Shown piece after piece: positions 48,839 to 61,116 of a DNA stretch of 64,000 bases. Under the pieces are notes generated by a model that saw only the letters and a program-made list of their open reading frames with translations, was not told the DNA's origin and did not search any database. Position 1 is the stretch's first letter. Every line of letters starts with the position of its first letter. Made by a program: the position numbers and the translations under genes. Source of the DNA: Bacillus sp. FJAT-44742 (GTDB taxonomy: Bacteria > Bacillota > Bacilli > Bacillales > Marinococcaceae); the NCBI RefSeq assembly GCF_002797315.1, contig NZ_KZ454936.1, positions 2,923,645-2,987,644 of the forward strand. The letters are read 5' to 3'.

Positions 48839-49426
48839 ATGAATCTCATTCCAACAGTAATTGAACAAACAAACCGTGGAGAGCGCGCCTATGATATTTA
48901 TTCCCGTCTCCTAAAAGACCGTATTATTATGCTAGGTTCTGGGATCGATGATAATGTCTCAAATTCCATCGTTGCTCAGCTTCTATTTCTAGCTGCTGAA
49001 GATCCAGACAAAGATATTTCTATTTACATTAACAGTCCGGGCGGTTCCATTACTGCCGGCATGGCTATTTATGACACCATGCAGCACATCAATCCAAAGG
49101 TCTCTACTATTTGTGTAGGTATGGCCGCTTCCATGGGTGCATTCCTTCTGGCTGCCGGTGAACCTGGTAAGCGCTTTGCCCTTCCTAATAGTGAAGTCAT
49201 GATTCACCAGCCTCTTGGCGGAACTCAAGGACAGGCGTCTGATATTGAAATTCACGCGAAGCGTATTCTGCAAATGCGTGAGAAACTAAACCAGATTCTC
49301 TCTGAGCGCACTGGGCAACCTTTAGACGTTATTGAGCGCGATACAGATCGCGATAACTTTATGACTGCTGACGATGCCAAGCAGTACGGCCTGATTGATG
49401 AAGTTTTGAACAAAGAAAAGAAATAA
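48839..49426 (+). CDS. clpP: ATP-dependent Clp protease proteolytic subunit
   Basis: ClpP forms the proteolytic barrel that works with ClpC, ClpX and ClpE on damaged, regulatory and SsrA-tagged proteins. The 195-residue protein has the catalytic Ser98 in GMAASMGA and His123 in MIHQPLGG; Asp172 by family position lies in the DRDNF region. AGAGGAGGAATAGTT precedes the ATG. CtsR-type sites lie upstream and a terminator follows. Confidence 0.97.
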   Translation: MNLIPTVIEQTNRGERAYDIYSRLLKDRIIMLGSGIDDNVSNSIVAQLLFLAAEDPDKDISIYINSPGGSITAGMAIYDTMQHINPKVSTICVGMAASMGAFLLAAGEPGKRFALPNSEVMIHQPLGGTQGQASDIEIHAKRILQMREKLNQILSERTGQPLDVIERDTDRDNFMTADDAKQYGLIDEVLNKEKK

Positions 49427-49461
49427 GTTCTTTGACTGTCTAATAGCACGTATAGGTCAAG

Positions 49462-49495
49462 AAAAACCCAGGATAGGGAGTATCCTGGGTTTTTC
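49462..49495 (+). terminator. clpP terminator
   Basis: AAAAACCCAGGATA-GGGAG-TATCCTGGGTTTTT is a perfect hairpin with a T-run. Confidence 0.92.
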
Positions 49496-49690
49496 TATGT
49501 TTCCGTTTCCTGAAACAGGCGGCTCACTTGTATCTATTTCCGGGAATTTTGGGGCAATGACTGCAGCACAACTCAAGAGAAGCAATGTCTCAAGCCCTTG
49601 AAGTGAAACGCGGAGATCGACCGCTTGCTTTTGTAGCGATGGTAGGTGAAAAATGTCCTTATTATGTATCCTTCTACTTCATTATTTGGG

Positions 49691-49735
49691 AAAACAAAAA
49701 GAGCAGTCTCCTCAAAACAGGAAACTCCCCTTTTC
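49691..49735 (-). terminator. Terminator of the crh operon
   Basis: On the minus strand GGGGAGTTTCCT-GTTTTG-AGGAGACTGCTC is followed by TTTTTGTTTT. Stem mismatches are present, but the T-run is clear. Confidence 0.7.
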
Positions 49736-49763
49736 ACAGCTATGCCTTTTTAATGGCTCTTCC

Positions 49764-50021
49764 TTATTCTTCTTTCAAGATAAATTTCTCAAGGGATTCC
49801 ATCGCTTCTTCTTCATCGCTCCCGCTTGTTATAAGCTTCACGGTTGCTCCTGTTCTGACCGCCAGGCTCATAATCCCCATAATACTTTTCGCATTCACTT
49901 TCTTTTCTGCTTTTTCCACAAAAATATCACATTGAAAGCGATTTGCCTCTTGAACAAATAAGGCGGCCGGCCTAGCTTGCAATCCTGTTTTTAAATTGAC
50001 ATTTACTGTTTTCTCTAGCAC
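49764..50021 (-). CDS. crh: Catabolite-repression HPr-like protein Crh
   Basis: Crh is an HPr paralogue that, when phosphorylated on Ser46, acts as CcpA corepressor. From the GTG at 50021 the 85-residue protein aligns without gaps to remembered B. subtilis Crh. It has Gln15 in place of HPr's active His15 (LKTGLQARPAAL) and Ser46 in NAKSIMGIMSL, so it cannot serve the PTS. The GTG lies six bases after GGAGGAG; an ATG six bases earlier sits on that site. It is the last gene of the yvcI-rapZ-glmR-whiA-crh cluster. Confidence 0.94.
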   Translation of the reverse strand: MLEKTVNVNLKTGLQARPAALFVQEANRFQCDIFVEKAEKKVNAKSIMGIMSLAVRTGATVKLITSGSDEEEAMESLEKFILKEE

Positions 50022-50108
50022 CGCCATCTCCTCCATTATTTAATTCTCTTTTTTGCTATCGTTTTCATTATTATCCAGCAGAAAAACTGCTTTGTAAGCT
50101 GGCTTGTT

Positions 50109-51065
50109 TTATACTTTAACTGACTCGCCATTTCTTAGCTTTTCTGCGATTTGGTCAATTTTTCTTAAGCGGTGATTAATACCCGATTTGCTGACCTTTC
50201 CGCTTTGAACCATTTCCCCTAACTCTTTTAAGGTTACATCCTGATGAGCTACTCGAAGCTCGGCTATTTCCCTCAGCTTTTCAGGAAGGTTATCTAAACC
50301 GATCTGGTCATCAATAAGCCTGATATTTTCCACTTGCCGCAAAGCAGCCCCAACCGTTTTGTTAAGGTTGGCTGTTTCACAATTCACCAGTCGATTTACT
50401 GAGTTTCTCATATCTTTTACAATCCGAATGTCCTCAAAATATAATAATGCTTGATGGGCCCCGATTACATTTAAAAACTCTGTAATCTTTTCACTTTCCT
50501 TAATATAGAGGATAAATCCTTTTTTTCTTTCTAAGCTCTTTGCATCCAGGTAAAATTCCTTCAAAAGCTTCTGAAGTGAGTGGTTATGTTCTTCATAAAA
50601 TGAAAACACTTCTAAATGATAAGAAGATGTTTCAGGGTGGTTAATGGATCCCCCCGCCAAAAAAGCGCCTCGCAAATAAGCTCTTTTACAGCATGGTTCC
50701 TTCACAAGGTCAGAATCAATAACCCTGGTAAAATGGAACCCTTCTTTCATAATGCCTAAGCTTGTTAACATGGACTGGCTGTCCTCTATAATCCTTACAA
50801 GATAAACATTATTTTTCTTAAGCCTCATTTTCTTCCTGACTAGAAGTTCGACTTCTATGTTTCCATACACACGGCGGATCAGCTTATAAATTCTGCGGGC
50901 GATCGCAGCATTTTCAGTAGAAATATCAAGGGTGACTTTTCTTCCGCTTCCCAATGAAATCGATCCATTCATCCGTACTAAAGCAGCAAGCTCTGCTCTC
51001 GCACAGCAGCCATCTGTCTCAAGCTGTGTTAATTCCTTCTTTGTCATAGCCGCAAAGGATGACAT
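50109..51065 (-). CDS. whiA: DNA-binding protein WhiA
   Basis: WhiA is a conserved Gram-positive protein involved in cell division and chromosome segregation (sporulation in streptomycetes). The 318-residue protein joins a LAGLIDADG-like N-terminal domain ([38 protein letters not shown]) to a C-terminal helix-turn-helix ([20 protein letters not shown], about 280-299). GGTGGTGAAAAC precedes the ATG. It lies between glmR and crh in the usual order. Confidence 0.95.
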   Translation of the reverse strand: MSSFAAMTKKELTQLETDGCCARAELAALVRMNGSISLGSGRKVTLDISTENAAIARRIYKLIRRVYGNIEVELLVRKKMRLKKNNVYLVRIIEDSQSMLTSLGIMKEGFHFTRVIDSDLVKEPCCKRAYLRGAFLAGGSINHPETSSYHLEVFSFYEEHNHSLQKLLKEFYLDAKSLERKKGFILYIKESEKITEFLNVIGAHQALLYFEDIRIVKDMRNSVNRLVNCETANLNKTVGAALRQVENIRLIDDQIGLDNLPEKLREIAELRVAHQDVTLKELGEMVQSGKVSKSGINHRLRKIDQIAEKLRNGESVKV

Positions 51066-51143
51066 GTTTTCACCACCTTCTCGATCCCTTTTCCTTTGTC
51101 ACGTCTGACCTTATGCCGGAACTGTCTTTTTATGCTGCCAGGC

Positions 51144-52088
51144 TTAAAGCTGTGTTAACAAGGAGCGGGAAACTTTTAACGCGTCATGGCGAAGAAGATG
51201 GCCTTCAAACTGTAAAAATTCATCCTTAATTAGGGACAAACCCATCTTTTCAATTCGCTCTTCATCACTAATGACAGGAAAAGCTCCTTCTTTCTTGTAA
51301 ACGGAAGTGATAGAAGGCGGGATTTCACCCTCGTTCATTAAAACGGTATCTATCACACCTTTGCCTGTATGAGCCTCTATTGTTTCAACATGGTCTCCTG
51401 CGCTGAAATTATCAGTTTCCCCTGCCTGGGTCATAACATTGCATATATAAATCTTTCTTGCCTTGGACTTTTTGATAGAATCAGTAATCCCTGGAACGAG
51501 CAGGTTTGGCAATATGCTCGTATATAAGCTTCCTGGACCGATCACAATCAAGTCTGCTTCTTCAATCGCTTTTATACTCTCAGACAGGGGGTAAATGGTT
51601 TCAGGCGTCAAAAAAACACGTCTGATCTTTTTCCCTGCCTTTGGAATCTGTGATTCCCCACTGACAATTGAACCATCCAATAATTCAGCATGTAAAACGA
51701 TGCTTTGATTCGAGGCCGGAAGAACCTTTCCTCTCACGTTAAGCACAGTGCTCAGCTCACTGATCCCTTTGGCAAAATCGCCAGTAATGGAAGTCATTCC
51801 CGCTAGTAACAGATTTCCTAAAGAATGGCCTGAAAGTCCCTTTCCATGATTGAATCGGTGCTGAAACAACTTTTCAATCATAGGTTCAACCTCCGCCAGA
51901 GCCCCCAGAACATTTCTTACATCACCCGGAGGTGGAATATTTAACTCTTTACGGAGCCTGCCGGAACTTCCTCCATCATCAGCAACAGTAACAATGGCGG
52001 TTATGTCAACAGGAAAGGTTTTTAAGCCTCGAAGAAGAACAGACAACCCGGTTCCTCCTCCGATGACAACCACGTTTGCTTTCTTCAC
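51144..52088 (-). CDS. glmR: Gluconeogenesis factor GlmR (YvcK)
   Basis: GlmR/YvcK binds UDP-GlcNAc and supports wall precursor synthesis on gluconeogenic carbon. The 314-residue CofD-like protein has the nucleotide-binding start [48 protein letters not shown] and [17 protein letters not shown]. The start is GTG, overlapping the rapZ stop by 4 bp, so translation is coupled. Confidence 0.95.
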   Translation of the reverse strand: MKKANVVVIGGGTGLSVLLRGLKTFPVDITAIVTVADDGGSSGRLRKELNIPPPGDVRNVLGALAEVEPMIEKLFQHRFNHGKGLSGHSLGNLLLAGMTSITGDFAKGISELSTVLNVRGKVLPASNQSIVLHAELLDGSIVSGESQIPKAGKKIRRVFLTPETIYPLSESIKAIEEADLIVIGPGSLYTSILPNLLVPGITDSIKKSKARKIYICNVMTQAGETDNFSAGDHVETIEAHTGKGVIDTVLMNEGEIPPSITSVYKKEGAFPVISDEERIEKMGLSLIKDEFLQFEGHLLRHDALKVSRSLLTQL

Positions 52089-52975
52089 AACGTACTTTCC
52101 TTTCTTTTCTCTATATCCCGATGGCTGCTGCGCACCACATAGTCATTCCCAAAGTGTGCTGCCAAATGCTCAGCAAGTGTGACTGACCGGTGTTTGCCTC
52201 CTGTACAGCCGATACTGATGACAACCTGGCTTTTCCCTTCCCGCTTATATTGGGGAATCATATATTCTAAGAGATCTGTCAGCTTTAGGAGAAAATCCTT
52301 TGTTTCTTTCCATTTTAACACATAGGAAGATACTTCCTCCTGAAGTCCCGTTTTAGGACGCAGTTGATCAATATAGTGAGGATTGGGCAAAAATCTCACA
52401 TCAAATACCAGGTCTGCATCTATAGGGACTCCGTATTTAAACCCAAAAGACATAAAGTTTACAGTAAAAGGGTGATTCTCAGGCGTTGAAAAAGAATCAA
52501 TGATCTTTTCCCGCAGCTCTCTGGGCTTTAAATCATTCGTATCAATAATCTGGCGTGCCCGGCCTTTTAATTCTTCAAGCATTTGTCTTTCATTTTTAAT
52601 GCCTTCAAGGGGCAGTCCTTTTGGAGCCAGAGGATGAGACCTTCTCGTTTCCTTATAGCGCTGGACAAGAGTGTTATCTTTAGCATCGAGGAATAAAATA
52701 TGAGGATTCAAGTTAGGCTTTTCGTTCAACTTATCAATTGCGTCAAGCAAATGATCAAAGAAATCCCGAGCTCTCAGATCAATGACCAGCGCAACCTTGT
52801 TCATGGTGCCTCCTGAGTTTTCAATCAGATCGATAAATTTCGGGATTAACGCGGGAGGCAGATTATCAATACAGAAGTAGCCAAGATCTTCAAAGCTCTG
52901 CACCGCCACTGTCTTTCCCGCGCCAGACATTCCTGTAATAATCACTACTTGAATATCTTCTTTTTTTTCCTTCAC
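52085..52975 (-). CDS. rapZ: RapZ-family nucleotide-binding protein (YvcJ)
   Basis: A P-loop protein; in E. coli RapZ controls GlmZ small-RNA decay and in B. subtilis YvcJ hydrolyses GTP and affects competence. The 296-residue protein has Walker A GMSGAGKT near residue 17, [11 protein letters not shown], and the C-terminal [16 protein letters not shown] signature. The GTG at 52975 follows GGGGGAGAAGCATA; a longer frame upstream overlaps yvcI and lacks such a site. It lies 40 bp after yvcI. Confidence 0.94.
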   Translation of the reverse strand: MKEKKEDIQVVIITGMSGAGKTVAVQSFEDLGYFCIDNLPPALIPKFIDLIENSGGTMNKVALVIDLRARDFFDHLLDAIDKLNEKPNLNPHILFLDAKDNTLVQRYKETRRSHPLAPKGLPLEGIKNERQMLEELKGRARQIIDTNDLKPRELREKIIDSFSTPENHPFTVNFMSFGFKYGVPIDADLVFDVRFLPNPHYIDQLRPKTGLQEEVSSYVLKWKETKDFLLKLTDLLEYMIPQYKREGKSQVVISIGCTGGKHRSVTLAEHLAAHFGNDYVVRSSHRDIEKRKESTL

Positions 52976-53015
52976 TATGCTTCTCCCCCTATCTTGCTCC
53001 TTACCATACCTCCTG

Positions 53016-53498
53016 CTAGCTGCTCTCTTTTGGGTTCGTATCACTTTGCAAGCGATAAGAAAGCAGCTTAAACTGAGGCGTATAACGAAAGGTGCCATAT
53101 AAAACATCTTCATGATTGAGTATATGTTCAAAAATATACCGATCGCCGGGAGCCATAGGGAGTGTTAGAATCTCATCTTTTTCCTTCCATGCGAGCTTCC
53201 CTTCTGGCGATTTCCCCAGCATCTCTCCCTCAAATTCTGTTGCCAGGAAAGTAAACATCATCCATTCGGATAGTAACTCATCATCTTCATCTATTATAAG
53301 GATCGTAAAAATCCCTTTGATTGCAGGGTTTTTGATATGTAGCCCTGTCTCTTCTCTAAATTCTCTTATTGCCGTTTCTCTTGTTGACTCTCCGGTTTCC
53401 ATTTTGCCGCCAGGGACTACCCACCAGCCCCTTCTCGGCTTTTGAAGCATCAGCACTTGGCTGCCGTCTTTTAACACACAGTTTGTAACCCGTTGCAT
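53016..53498 (-). CDS. yvcI: NUDIX hydrolase YvcI
   Basis: A 160-residue NUDIX pyrophosphohydrolase. The Nudix box occupies residues 31-53 with every key residue (GX5EX7REXXEEXG) present. The ATG at 53498 follows AGGTGAT and gives the N-terminus [14 protein letters not shown], like remembered B. subtilis YvcI. The substrate is unknown (nucleoside-diphosphate derivative or mRNA cap). It is the first gene of the yvcI-rapZ-glmR-whiA-crh cluster. Confidence 0.92.
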   Translation of the reverse strand: MQRVTNCVLKDGSQVLMLQKPRRGWWVVPGGKMETGESTRETAIREFREETGLHIKNPAIKGIFTILIIDEDDELLSEWMMFTFLATEFEGEMLGKSPEGKLAWKEKDEILTLPMAPGDRYIFEHILNHEDVLYGTFRYTPQFKLLSYRLQSDTNPKESS

Positions 53499-53507
53499 GC
53501 TCATCAC

Positions 53508-53983
53508 CTCACGTAACTACCCTTCAAGTATACAATTATTCCAGGTTCCCCACAATGCAAAGAAACCAACAATTAAGTGAGCATTTTTAACACCCTTACT
53601 AATTCCTCTCTCTTTTCATTCTATTCATCGTTCCTCTCAACCTTTCACGGTGAAAGGAATTCTTACGTTCCAGAAATAAGCTTATAAGAATGAAAAAGAG
53701 GAGGCCTGCCCCAAAAGCTTTCCCAATTTGAATTCCACATTGCATTACTCGAAAGAACATGTTCAGCAACAAAGCGATAAGTCGGGCGGATTCTAAAAAG
53801 AAGACCACGCTTCAGCTCTTGCTTTCCCGTCTGGTCCCTCAGAGAATTCAAACTGGCATGAAAGTCAAAATCGCCGATTAATGTACTCAACACTTCTTAG
53901 CATTCCGGAAATACTAACCACCTTGGTAATACTATGCCCATACATTTACCAATCACAATCAATCCTCTTTTCAGCCATTTGAA
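53508..53983. other. Gene-poor region between trxB and yvcI
   Basis: About 475 bp with no gene I can support. Two overlapping minus-strand frames (53599-53808 and 53663-53893) lack ribosome binding sites. The second begins MLSTLIGDFDFHASLNSLRD and looks protein-like in composition, so this may be a decayed gene. The yvcI promoter should lie near its left end. Confidence 0.4.
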
Positions 53984-54016
53984 CAAAAAAAGAGCACAGG
54001 CTGAAAACCTGTGCTT
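53984..54016 (-). terminator. Terminator downstream of trxB
   Basis: AAGCACAGG-TTTTCAG-CCTGTGCT on the minus strand is followed by CTTTTTTTG. It lies 120 bp after the trxB stop. Confidence 0.82.
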
Positions 54017-54135
54017 ACAAAGATCTATAAAAGGGGGTCAATTACTTATTCCTATCTTACCCTTTTAATGTTTCAAATTTGTTACAAAATCGTTAAGACA
54101 GGCTTACGAAAAGGTAAAGTTTCTTCTTCAGCCTT

Positions 54136-55137
<1,002 letters not shown>

Positions 55138-55207
55138 TTATCTGCTGGTTACAAATCCTATCCTACGAAAAGGTTAAATGGAAGTCCATTAATCTGCTCA
55201 CGCTTTG

Positions 55208-56266
55208 TTAGCGAAGAGAAATCCCTGGATCCATGTATAAATCACAACGGGCGTCCCCTTTGGACAAAATCCCGTCCTTCATCTTTTCCAAAAGGTCTGC
55301 AGCAGCCTGATGCCCCATATGGTCAGCCTGTTCCCACATTTTTTTTGCTAAGGATTCTTTCCCTATTTGATACGCCGTCACACCATACTTAAAGAAGTAA
55401 TCCTCATGGTCGGGAGCAAACCTTTTTCCCAGGTGCTTAAACCAGCGGTACCCTTCTTCATACTCAGCAAGGTGACAAAAAGTGGCCCCCAGGCGATAAA
55501 TATGATCTCTGTCCATAGGTACAACCTGCTTTAACAAATCAGCTACTTCCTTTGATTCTTCTTTACGTCCCATATCATAATAAAGAAGGGCAAGCTGGCA
55601 AATTGCAGGAAGATACTGCTCTTCTTCCAACAGGTCCTTTGTGAATGCAAGTGCCTCTTCGGAATAACCTTTTAAATGAAGAACATAGGCCAGCTGACTA
55701 TAGGCGGAGCGAAAGGAAGGGTAATCTGTGATAATATTTTCCAGTAGCTCCTCTGCTTTATTATAATGCCCATCCTTCATATAACGGCACGCTTTTTCGT
55801 AACTTAAAATCAATTCATCTTCAATTCCGTCCCGTTCCTGGGATTCTCCTTGATCATTGTCAAGCTTAAGGAGCTCTAAAAGATCTCTTGCATCCTCTGC
55901 AAAATCTCCCTCTGAGCAGTATTGAAGATAATTCGTTGCTGCTTCTTTGGCTTTCTCAAACAAACCCTGGTATGCATAATTGTTTGCCAAAAAGAAGTAG
56001 CTGTCATACATCGTTGAATCCACATGGTCAAGAACGTGTAAAAGAAGGTCATTTGACTCTTCGTACCTTCCTAAATCTGCTAAAATAGCAGCAAGCTGAC
56101 ATTGAAAGACAGCTTCTTTGGGATTTATATCTATTGCACGGCGCAAATATTTCACAGCCCGGTTAAGCTCTTTCTTTTGATAGGCTCCTACTCCTTTTTT
56201 AAAGAAGTATTCCCCGTTTTGTATAAAAGGGATAACTTGTCCCTTCGTCTCTGATGATAATTTCAT
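55208..56266 (-). CDS. Tetratricopeptide-repeat protein
   Basis: A 352-residue cytoplasmic protein built of about eight to nine TPR-like helix pairs, for example KKGVGAYQKKELNRAVKYLR, LADLGRYEESNDLLL and KDGHYNKAEELLE. TPR arrays mediate protein contacts; no catalytic domain is present. The ATG at 56266 is the first good start after GGAGG (13 bases, rather long). It sits between the his operon terminator and trxB, a position that in B. subtilis holds the TPR gene I recall as yvcD. Partner unknown. Confidence 0.75.
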   Translation of the reverse strand: MKLSSETKGQVIPFIQNGEYFFKKGVGAYQKKELNRAVKYLRRAIDINPKEAVFQCQLAAILADLGRYEESNDLLLHVLDHVDSTMYDSYFFLANNYAYQGLFEKAKEAATNYLQYCSEGDFAEDARDLLELLKLDNDQGESQERDGIEDELILSYEKACRYMKDGHYNKAEELLENIITDYPSFRSAYSQLAYVLHLKGYSEEALAFTKDLLEEEQYLPAICQLALLYYDMGRKEESKEVADLLKQVVPMDRDHIYRLGATFCHLAEYEEGYRWFKHLGKRFAPDHEDYFFKYGVTAYQIGKESLAKKMWEQADHMGHQAAADLLEKMKDGILSKGDARCDLYMDPGISLR

Positions 56267-56330
56267 GCGACTTTTATGACCTCCGTCCACAAAAAATGCA
56301 ATGTATCAAGTATAGCATTTTCTGTCAACC

Positions 56331-56371
56331 CAAAAAAGAGGGATAGACTATCGGTCCATCCCTTTTTTTTT
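56331..56371 (-). terminator. his operon terminator
   Basis: AGGGATGGACC-GATA-GTCTATCCCT with A/T runs on both sides; on the minus strand TTTTTTGGG follows. It ends hisZGDBHAFI. Confidence 0.85.
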
Positions 56372-56429
56372 AACAGTTATTTATTTTTATCCATCATTCT
56401 TTTCCGTGGCTTCTTTCATTGTGAAAACC

Positions 56430-57056
56430 TTAGCCGTGGCGGTTTTTAAGAACGTCCAGAACACTGTCTATCGGCAGCTTCTGTTCACGGAACAGCACAA
56501 GAGTATGATACAAAAGATCTGCTGCTTCCATGCTAAGTTCTTCGGCATCTCGGTTTTTTGAAGCAATGATGACTTCACTTGCTTCTTCACCAACCTTTTT
56601 GAGGATTTTATCTACACCTTCAGTAAACAAATACGTAGTGTAGGCACCCTCCGGCATTTCGGCTTCACGCCTGGCAATGGTTTCTTCAAGCTGGTTGATG
56701 ATCGCAAAGCGTTCCGAGGCCTTCTCTGCTACTTCCTTATCCAGCAGGGAATCTGCAAAACAGCTGTAGCTGCCTTTATGGCAGGCCGGCCCTTTAGGAT
56801 GTACGAGAACCACCAGGGCATCCTGATCACAGTCAAACCTGATGTCCTCTATCGTTTGTGTGTTCCCTGACGTTTCCCCTTTATGCCACAGCTCCTGGCG
56901 GGAGCGGCTGTAAAACCATGTTTCTTTTGTTTCAATGGACTTTTCAAGAGACTCTTTATTCATATAAGCCAGTGTCAAAACCTCTTTTGAGACAGCGTCT
57001 TGAACAATGGCAGGGATTAGGCCCTTTTCATCAAATGATAGTTCTTCCAGGTTCAA
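56430..57056 (-). CDS. hisI: Bifunctional PRA-CH / PRA-PH (HisIE)
   Basis: A fused enzyme for histidine steps two and three. The N-terminal cyclohydrolase has [20 protein letters not shown] with the Asp and Cys metal ligands (residues about 72-91). The C-terminal pyrophosphohydrolase (about 115-208) has [17 protein letters not shown]. The start is TTG, overlapping the hisF stop by 4 bp. It is the last gene of the operon. Confidence 0.96.
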   Translation of the reverse strand: MNLEELSFDEKGLIPAIVQDAVSKEVLTLAYMNKESLEKSIETKETWFYSRSRQELWHKGETSGNTQTIEDIRFDCDQDALVVLVHPKGPACHKGSYSCFADSLLDKEVAEKASERFAIINQLEETIARREAEMPEGAYTTYLFTEGVDKILKKVGEEASEVIIASKNRDAEELSMEAADLLYHTLVLFREQKLPIDSVLDVLKNRHG

Positions 57057-57811
57057 CGGACTTCCACTCCTTTTTCACGCAAATGATGTTTCACTTCTTC
57101 TACTGAAGTTTCTTTATAATGAAAAATAGAAGCAGCCAAAGCAGCATCCGCTTTTGCTTTTTCGAACACATCGACAAAATGTTCCTTTGCACCGGCTCCT
57201 CCAGAAGCAATAACTGGCACGGAAACCACCTCATTTACAGCTTCCGTCAGAGGAAGGTCAAACCCAGCTTTCGAACCATCTTCATCCATACTCGTTAAAA
57301 GAATTTCTCCTGCTCCTCGTTTCACTACTTCGCGAGCCCAGTCTTTCACTTCCCAGTCTGTCGGGGTGCGGCCGCCGTGAGTATATATGCGCCATGAACC
57401 AAGTTCCTCATCGTATTTCGCATCAATAGCCACTACAATACACTGAGAACCAAAATAAGCTGCTCCCTCTGTGATCAGCTCAGGACGGTTGACAGCTGCT
57501 GTGTTCAGAGAAACTTTATCTGCTCCTGCACGCAAAATGATTTTCATATCCTCAAGAGAGTTAATGCCGCCGCCGACTGTAAAAGGAATGGCTAATTTTC
57601 CGGCCACTTCTTTTACTACTTCTACCATTGTTTTTCTACCTTCATGAGAGGCTGATATATCAAGGAAGACAAGTTCATCGGCGCCCTGCTCATCATAAAA
57701 GGCAGCCAGCTCAACTGGATCCCCGGCATCACGGAGATCAACAAACTGCACACCCTTTACAACCCGTCCTTCCTTCACATCAAGGCAGGGAACGATTCGT
57801 TTTGTGAGCAT
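57053..57811 (-). CDS. hisF: Imidazole glycerol phosphate synthase subunit HisF
   Basis: The cyclase barrel of IGP synthase, using ammonia from HisH to make imidazole glycerol phosphate and AICAR. The 252-residue TIM barrel has the catalytic Asp11 (PCLDVKEGR) and Asp130 (VVAIDAKYD), with phosphate loops VGGGINS and IASGGAG. The ATG overlaps the hisA stop by one base (TAATG). Confidence 0.97.
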   Translation of the reverse strand: MLTKRIVPCLDVKEGRVVKGVQFVDLRDAGDPVELAAFYDEQGADELVFLDISASHEGRKTMVEVVKEVAGKLAIPFTVGGGINSLEDMKIILRAGADKVSLNTAAVNRPELITEGAAYFGSQCIVVAIDAKYDEELGSWRIYTHGGRTPTDWEVKDWAREVVKRGAGEILLTSMDEDGSKAGFDLPLTEAVNEVVSVPVIASGGAGAKEHFVDVFEKAKADAALAASIFHYKETSVEEVKHHLREKGVEVR

Positions 57812-58545
57812 TATTTCTCCACCTCTCTAACTGCATCTTCAAGCTCTACCTTTCCTGTGTACAATGCTTTTCCAACAATGGCTCCGCCGATACCCTTTTC
57901 TTTATACTCAGCAAGCTCTTTAATATCATCCAGGCTGCTGACTCCTCCAGAGGCGATCACTTCTTTTCCTGTCGCTTCAGCAAGCTCAGCTATCGCCTTA
58001 ACATTGGGCCCGGAGAGCATTCCGTCTTTTGAGATATCTGTAAATATAAATGTTTCTGCGCCTTGAGAAGCAAGCTCTTTTCCCAGGTCTACCGCTTTTA
58101 CTTCCGAGGTTTCCACCCAGCCGTTTACGGCTACATATCCATCTCTTGCATCGAGTCCAATCGCTACTCGCTCCCCGTATAATGACAGCATCTTCTGAGC
58201 AAACTCAGGATTATTCACTGCTACACTTCCAAGAATCACCCGGTCGACACCATGTTCAAGATAGTACGCCACGTCTTCCTCTGTGCGGATACCGCCGCCG
58301 ATCTGCACCTTAACATCAAGGTTTTTGGCCACCTCCAGCACATGATTATCGTTTACTCTTTTCTTCTCTTTTGCCCCGTCAAGGTCTACCATATGTATCC
58401 AGGAAGCGCCTGAATCAGCAAAGCGCTTCGCCATATCAAAGGGTGAATCTCCGTATACCGTTTCCTTCTCATAATCTCCCTGTAACAGGCGCACACATTT
58501 GCCGCAGCGCATATCAATTGCTGGATAGATTATAAACTTACTCAT
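57811..58545 (-). CDS. hisA: ProFAR isomerase HisA
   Basis: HisA isomerises the aminoaldose ProFAR to the aminoketose PRFAR. The 244-residue barrel has the catalytic Asp11 ([14 protein letters not shown]) and Asp132 ([11 protein letters not shown]), with phosphate loops QIGGGIR and IASGGVSS. It overlaps hisH by 8 bp and abuts hisF. Confidence 0.97.
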   Translation of the reverse strand: MSKFIIYPAIDMRCGKCVRLLQGDYEKETVYGDSPFDMAKRFADSGASWIHMVDLDGAKEKKRVNDNHVLEVAKNLDVKVQIGGGIRTEEDVAYYLEHGVDRVILGSVAVNNPEFAQKMLSLYGERVAIGLDARDGYVAVNGWVETSEVKAVDLGKELASQGAETFIFTDISKDGMLSGPNVKAIAELAEATGKEVIASGGVSSLDDIKELAEYKEKGIGGAIVGKALYTGKVELEDAVREVEK

Positions 58546-59182
58546 TTACGCTCACCTTTCCAGCCACTAAAGCCCCGAAATTTTTTAAAATAGTCATCCC
58601 CATTTGACTGCTTTTTTCAGGATGGAATTGTGTTCCCATGACATTATCACGGCCTACTACTGCAGGAACCGGTCCGTCATACTCACTTGTTGCAATTAAC
58701 ACCGATTCATCGTCCGTTCTCACTACATAAGAATGGACAAAATAGACGTGTCCCGTATTCAGCGATTGAAGAAGGGGGTGATCCGGCTGCTGAAAGGAAA
58801 CCTTATTCCAGCCCATGTGAGGCACTTTATACTTCGTTCCATCCTCCATCACACCAGAAAAACGGCGCACATAGCCAGGCAGCAGATTAAGCCCTTCTGT
58901 TTCCCCATTTTCTTCACTTCCTTCAAATAATAACTGCATGCCAAGACAAATGCCCAGCAAAGGCTTCCCATCCTCTGCCCATTCCTTCACAAAATCTGCC
59001 TGGCCTTTCGCCTCCAGAATGGTCATAGCGTCTTTAAAGGACCCAACTCCAGGAAGAATCAGGCCATCAGCTTTTTTCAGCTCCTGGATATCCTCTGATA
59101 AAAAATACTCAAGCTCGAGCCGTTCCATTGCCTTTGTCACACTGTGCAAGTTGCCCATTCCATAGTCAATCACACCGATCAT
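58538..59182 (-). CDS. hisH: Imidazole glycerol phosphate synthase subunit HisH
   Basis: The class I glutamine amidotransferase that feeds ammonia to HisF. The 214-residue protein has the nucleophile Cys79 in GICLGMQLL, the oxyanion PGVGSF near residue 44 and the His-Glu pair in [23 protein letters not shown] precedes the ATG. A 70-bp gap separates it from hisB, the only real gap inside the operon. Confidence 0.96.
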   Translation of the reverse strand: MIGVIDYGMGNLHSVTKAMERLELEYFLSEDIQELKKADGLILPGVGSFKDAMTILEAKGQADFVKEWAEDGKPLLGICLGMQLLFEGSEENGETEGLNLLPGYVRRFSGVMEDGTKYKVPHMGWNKVSFQQPDHPLLQSLNTGHVYFVHSYVVRTDDESVLIATSEYDGPVPAVVGRDNVMGTQFHPEKSSQMGMTILKNFGALVAGKVSVNE

Positions 59183-59252
59183 GCTGTTTCATCCTTTCTA
59201 TGGAAACCTTTTTTCCAGACCTGATTTTCTAATTATAGCGCACCTGACTGTT

Positions 59253-59843
59253 TTACAGCATGCCTTTTGTGGAAGGAACACCCTTTACCCGCGGGTCAAT
59301 CATGGTTGCCTCATCAAGGGCCCTTGCCATCGCTTTAAAAATTGCCTCAATCATATGATGAGTGTTATGTCCATAATGGACAATTACGTGAAGATTCATT
59401 CTGGCTTCAAGAGCGAACTTCCATAGAAATTCATGGACGAGCTCCGTGTCAAAGGTCCCTACCTTTGCCTGGGGAAAATCAGCACGAAATTCAAGGTGAG
59501 GTCTGTTGCTTAAATCGACCACAACTTGAGCAAGCGTTTCATCCATTGGAACAAAGGCGTTTCCATAACGGCGGATTCCTTTTTTATCTCCCAGGGCCTC
59601 CTTGAATACCTGCCCTAGGCATATTCCAATGTCTTCAGTTGTATGATGATCATCAACCTCGGTATCCCCTGTTGCTTTTACCGTTAAGTCAAAGTGGCCG
59701 TGCTTTGTGAAAAGCTCCAGCATGTGAGTCATGAAAGGAACGCCTGTTTCAATATCACTTTTTCCTTCCCCATCCACTTCAAAATCTAATTTGATTTGTG
59801 TTTCATAGGTGTTTCGCTCAATAGAACCTCTGCGTTCACTCAC
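59253..59843 (-). CDS. hisB: Imidazoleglycerol-phosphate dehydratase
   Basis: A monofunctional dehydratase of 196 residues converting imidazole glycerol phosphate to imidazole acetol phosphate. Manganese-binding motifs [11 protein letters not shown] (about 66-76) and [15 protein letters not shown] are intact. The start is GTG; the gene overlaps hisD by 8 bp (GTGAGTGA). Confidence 0.97.
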   Translation of the reverse strand: MSERRGSIERNTYETQIKLDFEVDGEGKSDIETGVPFMTHMLELFTKHGHFDLTVKATGDTEVDDHHTTEDIGICLGQVFKEALGDKKGIRRYGNAFVPMDETLAQVVVDLSNRPHLEFRADFPQAKVGTFDTELVHEFLWKFALEARMNLHVIVHYGHNTHHMIEAIFKAMARALDEATMIDPRVKGVPSTKGML

Positions 59844-61116
59844 TTTTCTTTCCCTCCATTCGAATATCTATGGATCTTGCATGAGCTTCAAGCCCTTCCA
59901 GGCGTGCAAGTGCCGTGATATGGGAAGCATCTCTATGGAATGCTTCTTTACTGTATGAAATAATGCTCGATTTCTTGGTGAAATCATCGACATTTAATGG
60001 ACTTGAGAATCGTGCTGTCCCGTTCGTTGGAAGCACATGGTTCGGCCCGGCAAAATAATCGCCCACTGGCTCAGGGCTGTACGGTCCTAAAAAGATGGCA
60101 CCCGCATGTTTGATTTTTCCAAGCTGATCATGTGGGTTTAACGTTAAAATCTCGAGATGCTCCGGAGCAAGCTTGTTGACTGCCTCTATCGCTTCTTCCA
60201 TGTTTTCTGTCAAATAGATGGCCCCGTAGTCTTTAATAGAGGCTTCTGCAATATCTTTTCTCGGCAGCTCCTTGACCTGGCGCTCAATTTCTGAAGCTGT
60301 CATTTGAGCAAGTGTTTCGGAAGGTGTGACTAAAACAGCTGACGCCATTTCATCATGTTCTGCCTGGGAAAGGAGATCTGCAGCAATATACTCGGGGCGT
60401 GCTCTTTCATCAGCAAGAACGACAACTTCACTGGGACCTGCAATCATATCGATATCAACCTGTCCAAATACCGCCCTCTTCGCAAGAGCCACAAAGATAT
60501 TTCCAGGTCCTACTATTTTATCAACCTTCGGCACGGTTTCCGTTCCATAGGCCAGAGCAGCAACAGCCTGAGCCCCGCCGGCTTTCACAATGGTTTTGAC
60601 CCCAAGTTCTGCAGCAGTGACAAGGACCGCGGGGGTAAGGTTTCCGTTTTTATCAGGAGGAGACGTCATAACGATGTTTTCCACACCAGCGACCTGGGCA
60701 GGAATCACGTTCATCATAATTGTGGAAGGATAAGAGGCTTTTCCTCCCGGAACATATACGCCCACAGAATCCAGAGGAATGATTTTCTGACCGAGCATTG
60801 TTCCGTCCTCCTTGGTCACCATCCAGGACTGACGTGTCTGCCTTTCATGAAATTCACGAATGTTAAGAGCTGCCTGTCTCAGCGCCTCCAGAACCTCATC
60901 TTCAACCTCATTATAGGCATCATCCATTTCTTCCTTGGTTACAAGAAGATTTTCCAGGGCTGCCCCATCAAACTGCTCTGTCAGTTTTTTTAGTGCTTGA
61001 TCCCCCTCTTCGCGCACCTGGGCGAGAATGTTGTCTACTGAAGCCTGCTGCGTTTCGTTCCCTGTATCCACATCACGTGCCAGGCTTACTTCTTTTGTAA
61101 CTTTAATAATTCTCAC
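59836..61116 (-). CDS. hisD: Histidinol dehydrogenase
   Basis: This zinc enzyme makes the last two oxidations from histidinol to histidine with NAD. The 426-residue protein has the signature [16 protein letters not shown] and [18 protein letters not shown] with the zinc-binding Gln-His, then [11 protein letters not shown]. The start is GTG, overlapping the hisG stop by 4 bp (GTGA). Confidence 0.97.
   Translation of the reverse strand: MRIIKVTKEVSLARDVDTGNETQQASVDNILAQVREEGDQALKKLTEQFDGAALENLLVTKEEMDDAYNEVEDEVLEALRQAALNIREFHERQTRQSWMVTKEDGTMLGQKIIPLDSVGVYVPGGKASYPSTIMMNVIPAQVAGVENIVMTSPPDKNGNLTPAVLVTAAELGVKTIVKAGGAQAVAALAYGTETVPKVDKIVGPGNIFVALAKRAVFGQVDIDMIAGPSEVVVLADERARPEYIAADLLSQAEHDEMASAVLVTPSETLAQMTASEIERQVKELPRKDIAEASIKDYGAIYLTENMEEAIEAVNKLAPEHLEILTLNPHDQLGKIKHAGAIFLGPYSPEPVGDYFAGPNHVLPTNGTARFSSPLNVDDFTKKSSIISYSKEAFHRDASHITALARLEGLEAHARSIDIRMEGKKSE

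Larger units (their letters stand above)
49427..49763. other. Intergenic region between clpP and crh
   Basis: Contains the clpP terminator (49462-49495) and the crh terminator (49691-49735). The 190 bp between them has a short frame starting ATGTCTCAAGCCC without a ribosome binding site; no gene is supported. Confidence 0.5.

Noticed and set aside
60355-60993. A 212-codon plus-strand frame
   Set aside because: Antisense shadow of hisD, with no ribosome binding site and no protein-like motifs.
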